A DNA stretch of 64,000 bases from Mycolicibacter minnesotensis (GTDB taxonomy: Bacteria; Actinomycetota; Actinomycetes; Mycobacteriales; Mycobacteriaceae): contig NZ_AP022589.1 of NCBI RefSeq assembly GCF_010731755.1, positions 4,154,001 through 4,218,000 of the forward strand, given 5' to 3'. Position numbers and translations under genes: made by a program. This document shows positions 51,354-61,609 of this stretch, one piece after another. Under the pieces are notes generated by a model. It did no database searches. It was not told the DNA's origin and was given only the letters and a program-made list of their open reading frames with translations. Within the stretch, counting starts at the first letter, position 1, and every line of letters starts with the position of its first letter.

Positions 51354-52712
51354 ATGCGCCAACAGCCCGGGACCTCCGCGCTCGCAGCGCAGGGCCGCGA
51401 AGCCGACCTCGCCGCTCGGATGAAGCGCGCTGCGCACACCGACCTCATGGTTGCCGCCACCCTGCGCGAGAGCACCGAGCACGCCCGCTCCGGCCGTCGA
51501 CAGCTCGACGCCATCCATGCCGAGATCCGCGACGCCCTGGATCGTCAGCGACCTCTCGGGTGGGACACACCCACCGGTGCCCGTCAGGCACAGACCTTCC
51601 TGGCCGCCAAGGCCCGGCAGATCTACCGGGTGATCGCCGACGCCGTGGCCGACAATCGACGGCAGACGACCCTGCTGCGATCGGTTCATGCCGGCTACCC
51701 AATGTCGGCCCGGCTGCGCGACCGGCTCAACCGACAGGCATTGGCTGATGATCTGAATCGTGTGGAGTCCGCCACGTCGGCGATCAGCCCCACCGACATG
51801 GCGCGCTACCGCAACGCGTTACAGGTCCGCGACGGGCTGGCGGTCAACGGCGCCGACGGCGCGGAGCCGGTCTTGCTGCTCATCTATGAGCCGACCGCAT
51901 TCGATGGCCGTGGCCGGGCCGCCATCGCAATCGGGGACCCCGACACCGCCGACAACACCACCTTCTTGGTTCCTGGCGTGCGCAGCAGCGTCCAAGGCGG
52001 CTATCTCTCCTACCCGGATGGCCGCAACATCTATCGCGAGGTGGTCCGGGCCGACCCGGACCGCACCGATTCCGTCGTCGTGTGGATGGGCTACCGCACC
52101 CCCGACAGCCTGCTCGATCCCGCGGTGGCGCAACCTACCGCTGCGCGCGCAGGCGGCCGGCTCCTGGCTACCGATGTCAACGCCGTGGCGATGTCGCATA
52201 TCGGCCCGTCGCACGTCACCGTGATCGGTCACTCGTACGGCTCGACGACGGTGGCGGACGCGGCGGCCGCTGCGGGGATGCGCGTCGACGACGTCGTGCT
52301 GGTCGGGTCACCGGGGACCGACCTGGCCCACACCACCAACGACTTTCATCTTCCCGCTGGCGGGCACGTTTTTGTTGGGGCGGCCTCGTCGGACCCGATC
52401 ACCGGTTTCGGCGGGCAACCACAACTGCCGGTACCCGCGACGTCGGCGACGGTTGGGCTCGGCGCCGATCCGGCCACCGACGGCTACGGGTCCACCCGAT
52501 TCAAAGCGGAGGCTCGTGGCGTGGCGTTACCGATGACGGGCCACAGCTCCTACTTCGATCCCGCCGGTGAATCCCTGTTCAGCATCGGCGACATCGCCTC
52601 AGGGCACGGCGATGCGTTGGCCAGACACCACATGACCGCGCCGCACCGCCTTCGGCTGCCCGCCTTCGATCCCGAACGGCTACGTCCCGGGACCGGCGGT
52701 CACCGACATTGA
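51354..52712 (+). CDS. DUF1023-type alpha/beta hydrolase
   Basis: This 452-residue protein has an N-terminal helical region of about 170 residues and a C-terminal alpha/beta-hydrolase domain. The nucleophile elbow is VTVIGHSYGSTTVADAAA, with Ser in GHSYG. A following VLVGSPGTDLAHTTNDFHLP and MTGHSSYFDP supply the likely acid and histidine region. These features are typical of the actinobacterial DUF1023 family. The ATG at 51354 begins just past the divergent priA start; the long open frame upstream runs antisense to priA and is not part of the gene. Substrate is unknown. Confidence 0.87.
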   Translation: MRQQPGTSALAAQGREADLAARMKRAAHTDLMVAATLRESTEHARSGRRQLDAIHAEIRDALDRQRPLGWDTPTGARQAQTFLAAKARQIYRVIADAVADNRRQTTLLRSVHAGYPMSARLRDRLNRQALADDLNRVESATSAISPTDMARYRNALQVRDGLAVNGADGAEPVLLLIYEPTAFDGRGRAAIAIGDPDTADNTTFLVPGVRSSVQGGYLSYPDGRNIYREVVRADPDRTDSVVVWMGYRTPDSLLDPAVAQPTAARAGGRLLATDVNAVAMSHIGPSHVTVIGHSYGSTTVADAAAAAGMRVDDVVLVGSPGTDLAHTTNDFHLPAGGHVFVGAASSDPITGFGGQPQLPVPATSATVGLGADPATDGYGSTRFKAEARGVALPMTGHSSYFDPAGESLFSIGDIASGHGDALARHHMTAPHRLRLPAFDPERLRPGTGGHRH

Positions 52713-52725
52713 GCGCCGCCGAAGG

Positions 52726-53445
52726 TCAGCCCTGGGCCGCTTCGGCGCTCGGGGACCGGCCGAAGAAGAACCCGGCCGTGATCAGCAGCAACGCTGCCGC
52801 ATAGGTCCACCAGACCGGTACTGCGAGCATCTCGTTTCCCAACACGAATTTGCTGATCGCAATCATCGAGTCCGACACCGCAAAGCACACCGCACCGATC
52901 GCCGTCCAGGGCGTGGGCAGCTTCGCCAGCAGTGCGGCGCACACCATCGCGGCGAGCACACCGACGTACACCACCACAGGGACGGTCATCCCCTCACGGG
53001 CCATTCCGGGCCAGAGCCAGACCAGCATGGCCAGGCAACCGACGCAGACCACGCCCACTCCCACAAGCCCGCCGCGCGATACCTGGGCCAGCGGTAGCAG
53101 GGCGCCGAGAAAACACAGATGCGCCAACAGGAAAGCCGTCAGACCCGCGACGAAGGAGGGTTCCCACCACGGGATCGCCAGCAACCAGTCACCCGTCGCA
53201 GACAGGATGAGCGCCGGGATCAGCCACCTCGACTCCCGCAGGATCGGGTGTGCGACCGCGGCGAACGCGAGCAGCACCGCCATGGCCGCCTTGAACGCCG
53301 GCTGACCAATCCACTGCCCGGTCAGTTCCGCGCCGGGCCCCGACCGCAACGCGACCACCGTCAGGAAAACGCCGTAAGCCACGCCCAGCCATCCCGCGGC
53401 CGCCCACGAGGAGAAGACTCGGCGGGTTGCGTACGGTGTTTCCAT
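52726..53445 (-). CDS. YhhN-family membrane protein (Rv1401-like)
   Basis: This 239-residue protein has eight or so membrane helices and the YhhN/TMEM86 pattern, with [26 protein letters not shown] and [16 protein letters not shown]. Some eukaryotic relatives are lysoplasmalogenases, and the bacterial role is uncertain. Its ATG at 53445 overlaps the divergent esterase ATG by two bases on one CATG. Its place between priA and the lipase gene matches Rv1401 in M. tuberculosis. Confidence 0.88.
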   Translation of the reverse strand: METPYATRRVFSSWAAAGWLGVAYGVFLTVVALRSGPGAELTGQWIGQPAFKAAMAVLLAFAAVAHPILRESRWLIPALILSATGDWLLAIPWWEPSFVAGLTAFLLAHLCFLGALLPLAQVSRGGLVGVGVVCVGCLAMLVWLWPGMAREGMTVPVVVYVGVLAAMVCAALLAKLPTPWTAIGAVCFAVSDSMIAISKFVLGNEMLAVPVWWTYAAALLLITAGFFFGRSPSAEAAQG

Positions 53446-54370
53446 GCCAGCAATCGATCCCATAGTGCTGAAGGTACTGGACGCTGTTCCGTTCCGGTTG
53501 ACCCTGGATGACGGTCCCGAGCAGGCGCGGCGCACGATGCGCGACCTGCCGCGACGGCCCGTGCACCCTGAGCTGCCGAGCGAAGACCGGGTGATCGACG
53601 GCCCCGGCGGCGACCTGCCCATCCGCATCTACCGACCGGCAGGCACCGAATCCGGGTCCGAGCCGGTCGTGGTGTTCTTCCACGGCGGCGGTTTCGTCGC
53701 CGGTGATCTCGACACCCACGACGGAACCGCCCGTATGCATGCCGGCGACACCGGAGCAGTGGTGGTGTCGGTGGATTACCGCTTGGCCCCCGAGCACCCC
53801 TTCCCCGCCGCAGTCGAGGATGCGATGGCGGCCACCGAGTGGGTTGCCGAGCATGCCGCGGAACTGGGCGTGGATCCGCACCGGCTGGCAGTGGCCGGGG
53901 ACTCGGCCGGCGGAAATCTGGCCGCGGTGGTTTCGCAGCTGGCCCGCGACGCCGGTGGGCCCTCGATCGCGTTCCAGCTGCTGTGGTATCCGGCCACCAG
54001 CTACGACGGCAGCCTGCCCTCGTTCACCGAGAACGCTGATGCCCCGATCATCGACAGCAAGGCGATCGCGGCGTTGACGCTGGCTTATGCCGGACACGTC
54101 GATCTCAGCGATCCGCCGGCGGCGCTGGCCCCGGCTCGGGCAGCGAATCTGGCTGACCTGCCACCGGCCTATATCGCGGTGGCCGGCCATGACCCGCTGC
54201 GCGACGACGGCATCCGTTACGGCGAGCTGCTGGACGCCGCCGGAGTTCCGGTGCAGGTACACAACGCCGAAACCCTGATTCACGGGTATCTGGGCTATGC
54301 CGGGGTGATCCCGGCGGCCACCGAGGCCGCCGAGCTGGGACTGGCCGCCCTGCGCAACGCACTGGCCTGA
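53444..54370 (+). CDS. Carboxylesterase of the hormone-sensitive lipase family (NlhH/LipI-like)
   Basis: This 308-residue alpha/beta hydrolase has the oxyanion motif HGGGF at 80-84, the nucleophile GDSAG with Ser154, Asp250 in HDPLRDDG and His280 in HGY, a complete catalytic set. It resembles Rv1399c and Rv1400c, which hydrolyse short-chain esters. TACGGT seven bases upstream of the ATG could be a -10 of a leaderless promoter. The divergent membrane-protein start shares the CATG. Confidence 0.94.
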   Translation: MPAIDPIVLKVLDAVPFRLTLDDGPEQARRTMRDLPRRPVHPELPSEDRVIDGPGGDLPIRIYRPAGTESGSEPVVVFFHGGGFVAGDLDTHDGTARMHAGDTGAVVVSVDYRLAPEHPFPAAVEDAMAATEWVAEHAAELGVDPHRLAVAGDSAGGNLAAVVSQLARDAGGPSIAFQLLWYPATSYDGSLPSFTENADAPIIDSKAIAALTLAYAGHVDLSDPPAALAPARAANLADLPPAYIAVAGHDPLRDDGIRYGELLDAAGVPVQVHNAETLIHGYLGYAGVIPAATEAAELGLAALRNALA

Positions 54371-54374
54371 CGCG

Positions 54375-54761
54375 ATGCGGCTGAACCAGATCACCGTCGG
54401 CAGCATCGATCTCGACCGCGCGGAACGTTTCTACCGGCTGCTGGGTCTGCGACTGATCGTCAAGACGGACGATTATCTCCGGTTCGAATGCCCTTCCGGC
54501 GACAGCACCTTTTCGGTGGAGCGCGTCAGCGAGGTCGCGGCCGGTGAGCAGGTGACGATCTACTTCGAAGCCGACGACCTCGACGGTCAATACCAGCGGC
54601 TACGGGGTTCGGTGGAATTCACCCAGCCGCCCACCGATATGCCGTGGCTGTGGCGGGAGGCCCGGCTGCGTGATCCCGACGGCCACCGACTGTGCCTGTT
54701 TTGGGCCGGTGAGCACCGCCGCGATCCACCGTGGCGCCTGCCGCCCCAAGATTTGCCGTAA
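54375..54761 (+). CDS. VOC-family (glyoxalase/bleomycin resistance fold) protein
   Basis: This 128-residue single-domain protein opens with MRLNQITVGSIDLDRAERFY and RLLGLRLIVKTDDYLRF, the first VOC beta-alpha-beta unit. It closes with REARLRDPDGHRLCLFWAG, the usual metal-edge strand. The substrate cannot be predicted. It starts 4 bp after the esterase stop, so the two are very likely co-transcribed. Confidence 0.88.
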   Translation: MRLNQITVGSIDLDRAERFYRLLGLRLIVKTDDYLRFECPSGDSTFSVERVSEVAAGEQVTIYFEADDLDGQYQRLRGSVEFTQPPTDMPWLWREARLRDPDGHRLCLFWAGEHRRDPPWRLPPQDLP

Positions 54762-54830
54762 CAGCACCCCGACCCGGCCGCGGGCGCGCTACCGTCGATC
54801 TCGTTCGACGGCGGCGGCAAGGAGCAGATC

Positions 54831-56381
54831 GTGAACGAACGACCCGACCACGAGGTCTTGATCATCGGGGCCGGATTCTCCGGTATCGGGGCTGCGATCT
54901 CCCTCGACCGGGCCGACATGACGGACTACCTCATCATCGAAGCCGGAGACGGTGTCGGCGGCACCTGGCACTGGAACACCTATCCGGGTATCGCCGTGGA
55001 TATTCCATCGTTTTCCTACCAGTTCTCTTTCGAGCAGAGTGCGGACTGGTCACGAACCTATGCGCCCGGCCAGGAACTGAAGGCCTACGCCGAACACTGC
55101 GTCGACAAGTACGGCCTGCGTTCCCGAATACGGTTCGGCACCGTGGTGTTGTCGGCGCACTTCGACGAGGAGCGCGGCTGGTGGCGGGTGCAGACGGATT
55201 GCCAGGATGAGCGCCGCGGTTCAGCGAGGCTCGACGAAGGAGAGGCGAAGCTGGGACCGCGGGATGAGCGCCGCGAGGTCAGCGCCCGATTCGTGATCAA
55301 TGCCAGCGGCGTGCTGACCACCCCGAATCTGCCCGAGATCTCCGGGGTCGAGACCTTCGCCGGCGTGACGATTCACACCGCGCGTTGGGACCACTCGCAG
55401 GACCTGACCGGTAAACGGGTCGCCGTGATCGGCACCGGGGCCTCTGCCGTTCAAGTCATCCCGGAGATCGCGCCAAAGGTTTCCTCGCTCACCGTGTTTC
55501 AGCGGACCCCGATCTGGTGCTTCCCGAAGCTCGACCTACCGCTGGCGGCACCGATGCGCTGGGCCATGCGACTGCCCGGCGGCAAGGCACTGCAGCGCCT
55601 GGCCAGCCAGGCCTACGTGGAGGCGACATTCCCCATCGCGGCGCAGTACTTCACGGTGTTTCCACTGGCCAAGCGGATGGAATCGGCGGGACGGGCATAT
55701 CTGCGCCGGCAGGTGCACGACCCGCAACTGCGTGCGAAGCTCACGCCGCACTACGCCGTCGGATGCAAGCGTCCCGGCTTCCATAACACCTACCTGTCGA
55801 CGTTCAACCGCGACAACGTGCACCTGGTGGTCGACCCCATCGACCGGATCACCCCTACTGGTGTGGTCACGGCCGACGGCACGGCCCACGACGTCGACGT
55901 GCTGATTCTGGCGACCGGGTTCAAAGTGATGGACAGCGACAACCTGCCCACCTTCAGTGTCACGGGGGTCGGCGGTCAAACACTGCACCAGTTCTGGGAC
56001 GAACACCGGCTGCAGGCCTACGAAGGTGTCAGCATCCCCGGGTTCCCCAACATGTTCAGCGTGTTCGGCCCCTACGGTTACGTCGGGTCGTCGTACTTCG
56101 CGCTGGTCGAAGCTCAGACCCACCACATCGTCCGCTGTCTCAAGCGTGCCCGCGGCCGTGGTGCTACCCGGGTGGAGATCTCCGAAGCCGCCAACGCCCG
56201 CTACTTCGCCGAGATGATGAGCAAACGGCATCGGCAGGTGTTCTGGCAGGACAGTTGCAAGCTGGCCAACAGCTACTACTTCGACAAGAACGGCGATGTC
56301 CCGCTACGCCCCACCACCACGGTGGAGGCCTATTGGCGCAGCCGGCGCTTCGATCTCGACGACTACCGGTTCAGCGCCTGA
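54831..56381 (+). CDS. FAD-dependent (Baeyer-Villiger type) monooxygenase, Rv1393c-like
   Basis: This 516-residue flavoprotein monooxygenase has an FAD-binding GAGFSG at 13-18 and an NADPH Rossmann GTGASA at 201-206. Between them is the fingerprint FAGVTIHTARW (176-186), which fits the FxGxxxHxxxW/P motif of type I Baeyer-Villiger enzymes. LATGFKVMDSDN is the C-terminal ATG motif. The GTG start has AAGGAG at good spacing. Residues 124-148 are a charged insert bounded by a 14-bp direct repeat in the DNA. It converges with metK, as Rv1393c does. Confidence 0.92.
   Translation: MNERPDHEVLIIGAGFSGIGAAISLDRADMTDYLIIEAGDGVGGTWHWNTYPGIAVDIPSFSYQFSFEQSADWSRTYAPGQELKAYAEHCVDKYGLRSRIRFGTVVLSAHFDEERGWWRVQTDCQDERRGSARLDEGEAKLGPRDERREVSARFVINASGVLTTPNLPEISGVETFAGVTIHTARWDHSQDLTGKRVAVIGTGASAVQVIPEIAPKVSSLTVFQRTPIWCFPKLDLPLAAPMRWAMRLPGGKALQRLASQAYVEATFPIAAQYFTVFPLAKRMESAGRAYLRRQVHDPQLRAKLTPHYAVGCKRPGFHNTYLSTFNRDNVHLVVDPIDRITPTGVVTADGTAHDVDVLILATGFKVMDSDNLPTFSVTGVGGQTLHQFWDEHRLQAYEGVSIPGFPNMFSVFGPYGYVGSSYFALVEAQTHHIVRCLKRARGRGATRVEISEAANARYFAEMMSKRHRQVFWQDSCKLANSYYFDKNGDVPLRPTTTVEAYWRSRRFDLDDYRFSA
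55205..55275. repeat. 14-bp direct repeat bounding an in-frame insert in the monooxygenase
   Basis: GGATGAGCGCCGCG occurs at 55205-55218 and again at 55262-55275. The 57-bp period keeps the reading frame. The encoded Arg/Glu/Asp-rich segment is unlike the flanking flavoprotein sequence. Confidence 0.75.
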
Positions 56382-56420
56382 GTTTTACCGCGCGAGCGTG
56401 AATCTGGCTTCACGTCCGGC

Positions 56421-56450
56421 GCCGAGCGTGAAGCTGCCTTCACGCTCGGC
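56421..56450. terminator. Perfect hairpin between convergent monooxygenase and metK genes
   Basis: A 13-bp perfect stem, GCCGAGCGTGAAG / CTTCACGCTCGGC, has a four-base CTGC loop. An imperfect copy of the same unit lies just upstream at 56394-56415 (GAGCGTGAATCTGGCTTCACG). There is no T-run, but the position between two stop codons suggests a bidirectional terminator. Confidence 0.65.
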
Positions 56451-56464
56451 GGCGGCCAGTCGAA

Positions 56465-57674
<1,210 letters not shown>

Positions 57675-57872
57675 AATGTCGCCTTCCGGGTAATCGATCC
57701 AAAAGTTGGCTCGGGCAAATATAGCGATGCGGTCTTCGGGAGAGCCTGGCAGCCCGGCGCCCACCCCCGCGCCACGGGCCGGGTGCTGGCTGTGCTGCCC
57801 CGCGTCCAGGAGGTACTCGACAACTTCCCCCACGAGAGAAACCTGGACGACTCGGCCCTGCGAGCGCCCACT

Positions 57873-58487
57873 CTACCGTCCTGTCACAGCTGACGCCGTC
57901 TCGACCCGGAGCGCCCAGCCCACCAGCGACCGCAGGTAACTCAGCACCAGCTCGTCTGGATGGGCGCGCGGATCGGTGAGATGCAGCAGGGCCAGTTCTT
58001 CCACGGCGGACAGCAGCAGGCGCATCGTCACGCCGTCGGCGTCGATCGGGCGAGCCGCCAGCCGCGAAAGCCGCCGCGCGGCGATGGTCCGTGCATAGCG
58101 ACGGCCCAGTTCCGTGCGGGTCTGGAGTTGCGATGGAGCTCCGGCTGGCGGGCTCAAGATGATCCGCCAGCTGGTGGGCGCCGCGTGCAAGTAGGCCAGA
58201 ATGCCCCGCCCGAGCGCGTCGGGGTCATCGGCCGGTGGGCCCTCCACACTGCGCATTCCCGCGAACGCGATCCCCGATTCGCGATCCAGAAGAGCCGACA
58301 TCAGGCCGGCGAGATCGCCGAAGTTCTGATACACGACGGTGCGGGTGACCTGTGCGGCACGTGCCACCCTGTCTATGGTCACCGCGGCAAAGCCCTCGGC
58401 CGCAACGATGTCGCGGGCGTGGTCGAGCAGCTGCTCCCGCCGCTCCTGCGACGACATCCGCCGCTTCGGCTCCGGCTGGGTGCTCAT
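57873..58487 (-). CDS. TetR-family transcriptional regulator
   Basis: This 204-residue regulator has an N-terminal HTH with AAEGFAAVTIDRVARAAQVT followed by RTVVYQNFGDLAGLMSALL, the TetR signature. The C-terminal helical ligand domain is not assignable to a known effector. Its ATG overlaps the stop of the upstream FAD gene (ATGA), so the two are one operon. A perfect palindrome upstream of that operon is the likely binding site. Neither gene is found between metK and coaBC (dfp) in M. tuberculosis. Confidence 0.92.
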   Translation of the reverse strand: MSTQPEPKRRMSSQERREQLLDHARDIVAAEGFAAVTIDRVARAAQVTRTVVYQNFGDLAGLMSALLDRESGIAFAGMRSVEGPPADDPDALGRGILAYLHAAPTSWRIILSPPAGAPSQLQTRTELGRRYARTIAARRLSRLAARPIDADGVTMRLLLSAVEELALLHLTDPRAHPDELVLSYLRSLVGWALRVETASAVTGR

Positions 58488-59842
58488 GTGGAGGCCGGCA
58501 GGTTGAGCAGTAGCTCCACCGCGCGAGCAGCGCTCTGCGCCGCGCTTTCCATGGTCGCCGACCAGTCGGTACGGGTCCAATCACCGGCGAGGACCAGGCT
58601 CGGCACCGACGTGCGCTGGTCGGGCCGCAACCCAGAGGTGCCGACCACCTGCGAGAACGTGGCTTTGGGCATTTTGACCACCTGTGCGGCCACCACAGTC
58701 GCCTCGGACGCTGCCGGATAATAACGACGCAGCATGTCCATCTGCTCGGCAACGATCTGCTCGTTGGACCGGTGGATCTGCTCGTAGGCGCCGCTGGTGG
58801 TCAGGCAATACAGCCAGGCGCCGTTGGGGTCGCGGCCCTGCATCCGCTGCCGGTCGAACACCTCGTCTATGACGCCCGTGCCGCCGATCACCGACTCCAT
58901 CGCCGCTTCGGTGCCCAACGGCCGGTCGAGGTACAGGTTGGTGCTCACGATCGGCGTGTAGTGCAGCTTTTCGGCAGCAGCGTAAATTTCGGCGTGCTCG
59001 GGCAGATCGTCGAGCAAACCCGCGATATTGGAGTTGGGCACCGCGCACACCACGGCGTCTGCCGCCAGCTCAGTACCGTCCGCCAACTGCACAGCGCGAA
59101 CCGCATTGTTCTCCACCACGATTCGCCGGGCCACTGTGCGGTAGCGGACCTCGACGCCCAGCCGGTCGAACACCTCGAGCGCACCCGAGATGTAGAGGGT
59201 GTCCAGATCGGTGGTGGGGTAACCGATCGTCACCGCACTGCGGTGACGCAGGCCAAGCCGGATCCCCGTGGCAAGAACATCGGCAAAGACCTTGGCCGAA
59301 CCCCGGTCCACCGGCTCGGCGGCGATGCCGAGCGCGAGCCAGTCCCACACCGCCTCGCGGGCTCGAGCGGGCATCCCGACGCGGCTCAGCCACTGGTCTG
59401 TACTCAGGTCAGGCAGATCGGCGGGCTGGAACAGCGCCTCACCGGTCAGCCGCACCGTGGCGACCGCGGTTCGCAGCCGGTCGAGCAGGCCGGCATCGGG
59501 GTGCGGACCGAACAGGGTCCGCATCGCGCCCAGTCCGCGCGTCAGCATCCGGGTGCTGGCACCGCCGGGCCAGCGCAGTGTCCCGCCGGTCGGAAACTCG
59601 ACCATCGAACGGGTACCGACGCTGGTCAGATACCGGAAGAGATGGTCATAGCCGCTGGCGATCACATGCTGACCGTTGTCGGCGACGTCGGCGATTCCCG
59701 GGACCTGCATGGCCTGGGTGCGTCCACCGAGCCGTCCGCGCCGCTCCAGCAGGGTCACCTTCTTGCCCGCCTCGGCCAACCAGACCGCCGCAGCCAACCC
59801 CGCCAGGCCACCGCCGATCACCACGTACCGTCGATCGTCCAT
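58484..59842 (-). CDS. FAD-dependent amine-oxidase-type oxidoreductase (HpnE-like)
   Basis: This 452-residue flavoprotein has the N-terminal dinucleotide fold VIGGGLAGLAAAVWLAEAGK with VTLLERRGRLGGRTQ. The C-terminal LVLAGDWTRTDWSATMESAA FAD loop is of the phytoene desaturase/amine oxidase superfamily. The overall arrangement is closest to hydroxysqualene dehydroxylase HpnE, suggesting an isoprenoid substrate, but no other hopanoid or carotenoid gene is in the window. It is first in an operon with the TetR gene, behind a 25-bp operator-like palindrome. Confidence 0.87.
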   Translation of the reverse strand: MDDRRYVVIGGGLAGLAAAVWLAEAGKKVTLLERRGRLGGRTQAMQVPGIADVADNGQHVIASGYDHLFRYLTSVGTRSMVEFPTGGTLRWPGGASTRMLTRGLGAMRTLFGPHPDAGLLDRLRTAVATVRLTGEALFQPADLPDLSTDQWLSRVGMPARAREAVWDWLALGIAAEPVDRGSAKVFADVLATGIRLGLRHRSAVTIGYPTTDLDTLYISGALEVFDRLGVEVRYRTVARRIVVENNAVRAVQLADGTELAADAVVCAVPNSNIAGLLDDLPEHAEIYAAAEKLHYTPIVSTNLYLDRPLGTEAAMESVIGGTGVIDEVFDRQRMQGRDPNGAWLYCLTTSGAYEQIHRSNEQIVAEQMDMLRRYYPAASEATVVAAQVVKMPKATFSQVVGTSGLRPDQRTSVPSLVLAGDWTRTDWSATMESAAQSAARAVELLLNLPAST

Positions 59843-59858
59843 GCCACCAACCCTTCCG

Positions 59859-59883
59859 AGTAACTTACGAATCGTAAGTTACT
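59859..59883. promoter_or_regulatory. Perfect 25-bp palindrome, probable TetR operator
   Basis: Arms AGTAACTTACG and CGTAAGTTACT are exact reverse complements around a 3-base AAT spacer. The site is AT-rich against its surroundings and lies 16 bp upstream of the FAD gene start. Length and symmetry suit a TetR dimer; the TetR encoded in this operon is the natural candidate. Confidence 0.8.
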
Positions 59884-59940
59884 GGGAGGGCGCCCGGGCG
59901 GTCAACGCCTCCGGCAGACCTGGTCACCCAGGAGGGGCAA

Positions 59941-61191
59941 TCATTCCCCACCGGCGGCGAGGAAGGCCGCCACCGCATCGACGATCCGGCTGGCCATCAG
60001 GGTCTTGGAGCCCGATTCCAGGGCGGACTCGGTTCCGTCCGCGGCCAACAACCATCCGTCGTTGTGGTCGACCTCGAACGCTCGGCCATCGCCGACCGCA
60101 TTGACCACCAACAGGTCACAACCCTTGCGGCGCAGCTTCGCGCGGGCGTGGAACAACACGTCGCCGTTCTCATCGCCGGTCTCCGCGGCAAAGCCCACAA
60201 TCGCCCGCATGTTGGGCAGCTGGCCATCGGTACGGGCACGCACCGCGCCGGCCAGTACGTCCTCGTTGCGGACCAGGTCGATGGTTGGGGGCTGGTCGTC
60301 CTCCCCCGGACCCTTCTTGATCTTGGCCGGAGCCACCCGCACCGGGCGGAAATCGGCTACCGCCGCGGCCATCACCAGCACATGCGCCTCCGGGGCGTGC
60401 TTGACGACCGCGTCATGCAGCTGCTGAGCAGAGCTGACGTGAACCACGTGGACTCCGGCCGGATCTATCAGCCCTGCCGTGTGCGCGGCGATCAGAGTCA
60501 CTTCGGCGCCACGCTGGGCTGCCACCCGGGCGACGGCGTAGCCCTGTTTGCCCGAACTGCGGTTGCCGATGAATCGGACCGGGTCGATGGGCTCGCGGGT
60601 ACCGCCCGCAGTCACCAGGACCTTCTGCCCAGCCAGATCATGCGGCAGCGCGTCGGCCCGCTCCAGTAACAGCGACGCGAAGGTGTTGATCTCTTCAGCT
60701 TCGGGCAGCCGCCCAGCGCCGGTGTCGGCACCGGTCAGGCGGCCGGAGGCGGGTTCGAGCACAACCGCGCCGCGTTGCCGCAAAGTCGTGACATTGGCGA
60801 CAGTCGCCGGGTGTTGCCACATCTCGGTGTGCATCGCCGGAGCGAACAGCACCGGACATCGGGCGGTCAGCAGCGTGGCGGTCAGCAGGTCGTCGGCGCG
60901 GCCGGAGACCGCGCGGGCCAGCAGGTCTGCGGTCGCAGGTGCCACCACGACCAGGTCGGCTTGTTGTCCCAGCGCCACATGGGGTACGCCGGGTACGTCG
61001 TCGAAGACGCCGGTGTGTACCGGCTGGCCCGACAACGCCTCGAAGGTGGCCGCGCCGACGAACCGCAGCGCGGACTCGGTGGGGACCACGCGTACGGCGT
61101 GTCCGGCCTCGGCAAGCTGTCGGACCACGGTGCACGCCTTGTATGCGGCGATGCCTCCGGCGACACCGACGACGACCCGTTTCTGGCCCAC
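59941..61191 (-). CDS. coaBC: Bifunctional CoaBC (PPCDC/PPCS), coenzyme A synthesis
   Basis: This 416-residue fusion attaches cysteine to 4'-phosphopantothenate (CoaB) and decarboxylates the product (CoaC). N-terminal GVAGGIAAYKACTVVRQL and APAMHTEMW belong to the flavin-dependent CoaC domain. C-terminal LVTAGGTREPIDPVRFIGNR, SSGKQGYAVA and AAVADFRP mark CoaB, with AKIKK for catalysis. The GTG at 61191 is chosen because VGQKRVVVGVAGG aligns with the family; the frame is open further upstream. It follows rpoZ in the conserved gmk-rpoZ-coaBC run. Confidence 0.95.
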   Translation of the reverse strand: MGQKRVVVGVAGGIAAYKACTVVRQLAEAGHAVRVVPTESALRFVGAATFEALSGQPVHTGVFDDVPGVPHVALGQQADLVVVAPATADLLARAVSGRADDLLTATLLTARCPVLFAPAMHTEMWQHPATVANVTTLRQRGAVVLEPASGRLTGADTGAGRLPEAEEINTFASLLLERADALPHDLAGQKVLVTAGGTREPIDPVRFIGNRSSGKQGYAVARVAAQRGAEVTLIAAHTAGLIDPAGVHVVHVSSAQQLHDAVVKHAPEAHVLVMAAAVADFRPVRVAPAKIKKGPGEDDQPPTIDLVRNEDVLAGAVRARTDGQLPNMRAIVGFAAETGDENGDVLFHARAKLRRKGCDLLVVNAVGDGRAFEVDHNDGWLLAADGTESALESGSKTLMASRIVDAVAAFLAAGGE

Positions 61192-61219
61192 CGGTATGAC
61201 CCGCCCTGCCCGGCTCGGG

Positions 61220-61540
61220 CTATTCGCCTTCGGTGTATTCGAGCAGGTCGCCGTGGATCTCGCGCAGCGCGATCGACAGCGGCTTCTCCTGCAGACCAGG
61301 CTCGACCAGCGGGCCGACGTACTCAAGGATGCCCTCGCCGAGCTGGTTGTAGTAGTCGTTGATCTGCCGCGCCCGCTTGGCCGCGTAGATCACCAGGGCG
61401 TACTTGCTCGAAGCACGCTGCAACAGCTCATCGATGGGCGGGTTGGTGATGCCGAGAGGCGTGTCGTAACCGCCGATCAACGCCGGGTCGAACTCGTCGG
61501 CGTCGGTCACCACGGCCGAGTCGATCTGCGAGGTACTCAC
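61220..61540 (-). CDS. rpoZ: RNA polymerase omega subunit
   Basis: This small subunit promotes assembly of RNA polymerase by wrapping the beta' C-terminus. The 106-residue mycobacterial-type omega shows [40 protein letters not shown] and a conserved C-terminus [19 protein letters not shown]. The GTG at 61540 is favoured because AGGAG lies 14 bases upstream; a TTG at 61549 would sit directly on AGGAG. Confidence 0.95.
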   Translation of the reverse strand: MSTSQIDSAVVTDADEFDPALIGGYDTPLGITNPPIDELLQRASSKYALVIYAAKRARQINDYYNQLGEGILEYVGPLVEPGLQEKPLSIALREIHGDLLEYTEGE

Positions 61541-61609
61541 GAAGGACAATCTCCTAAAAGCTCATCTGGCTGGGGCGGGTCGCGCCTGCTGGTTTTTCGT
61601 CCGGGTAAA

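Noticed and set aside
53446..53628. N-terminal extension of the YhhN-family gene
   Set aside because: It is antisense to the esterase N-terminus and not hydrophobic; the ATG at 53445 starts the membrane protein cleanly.
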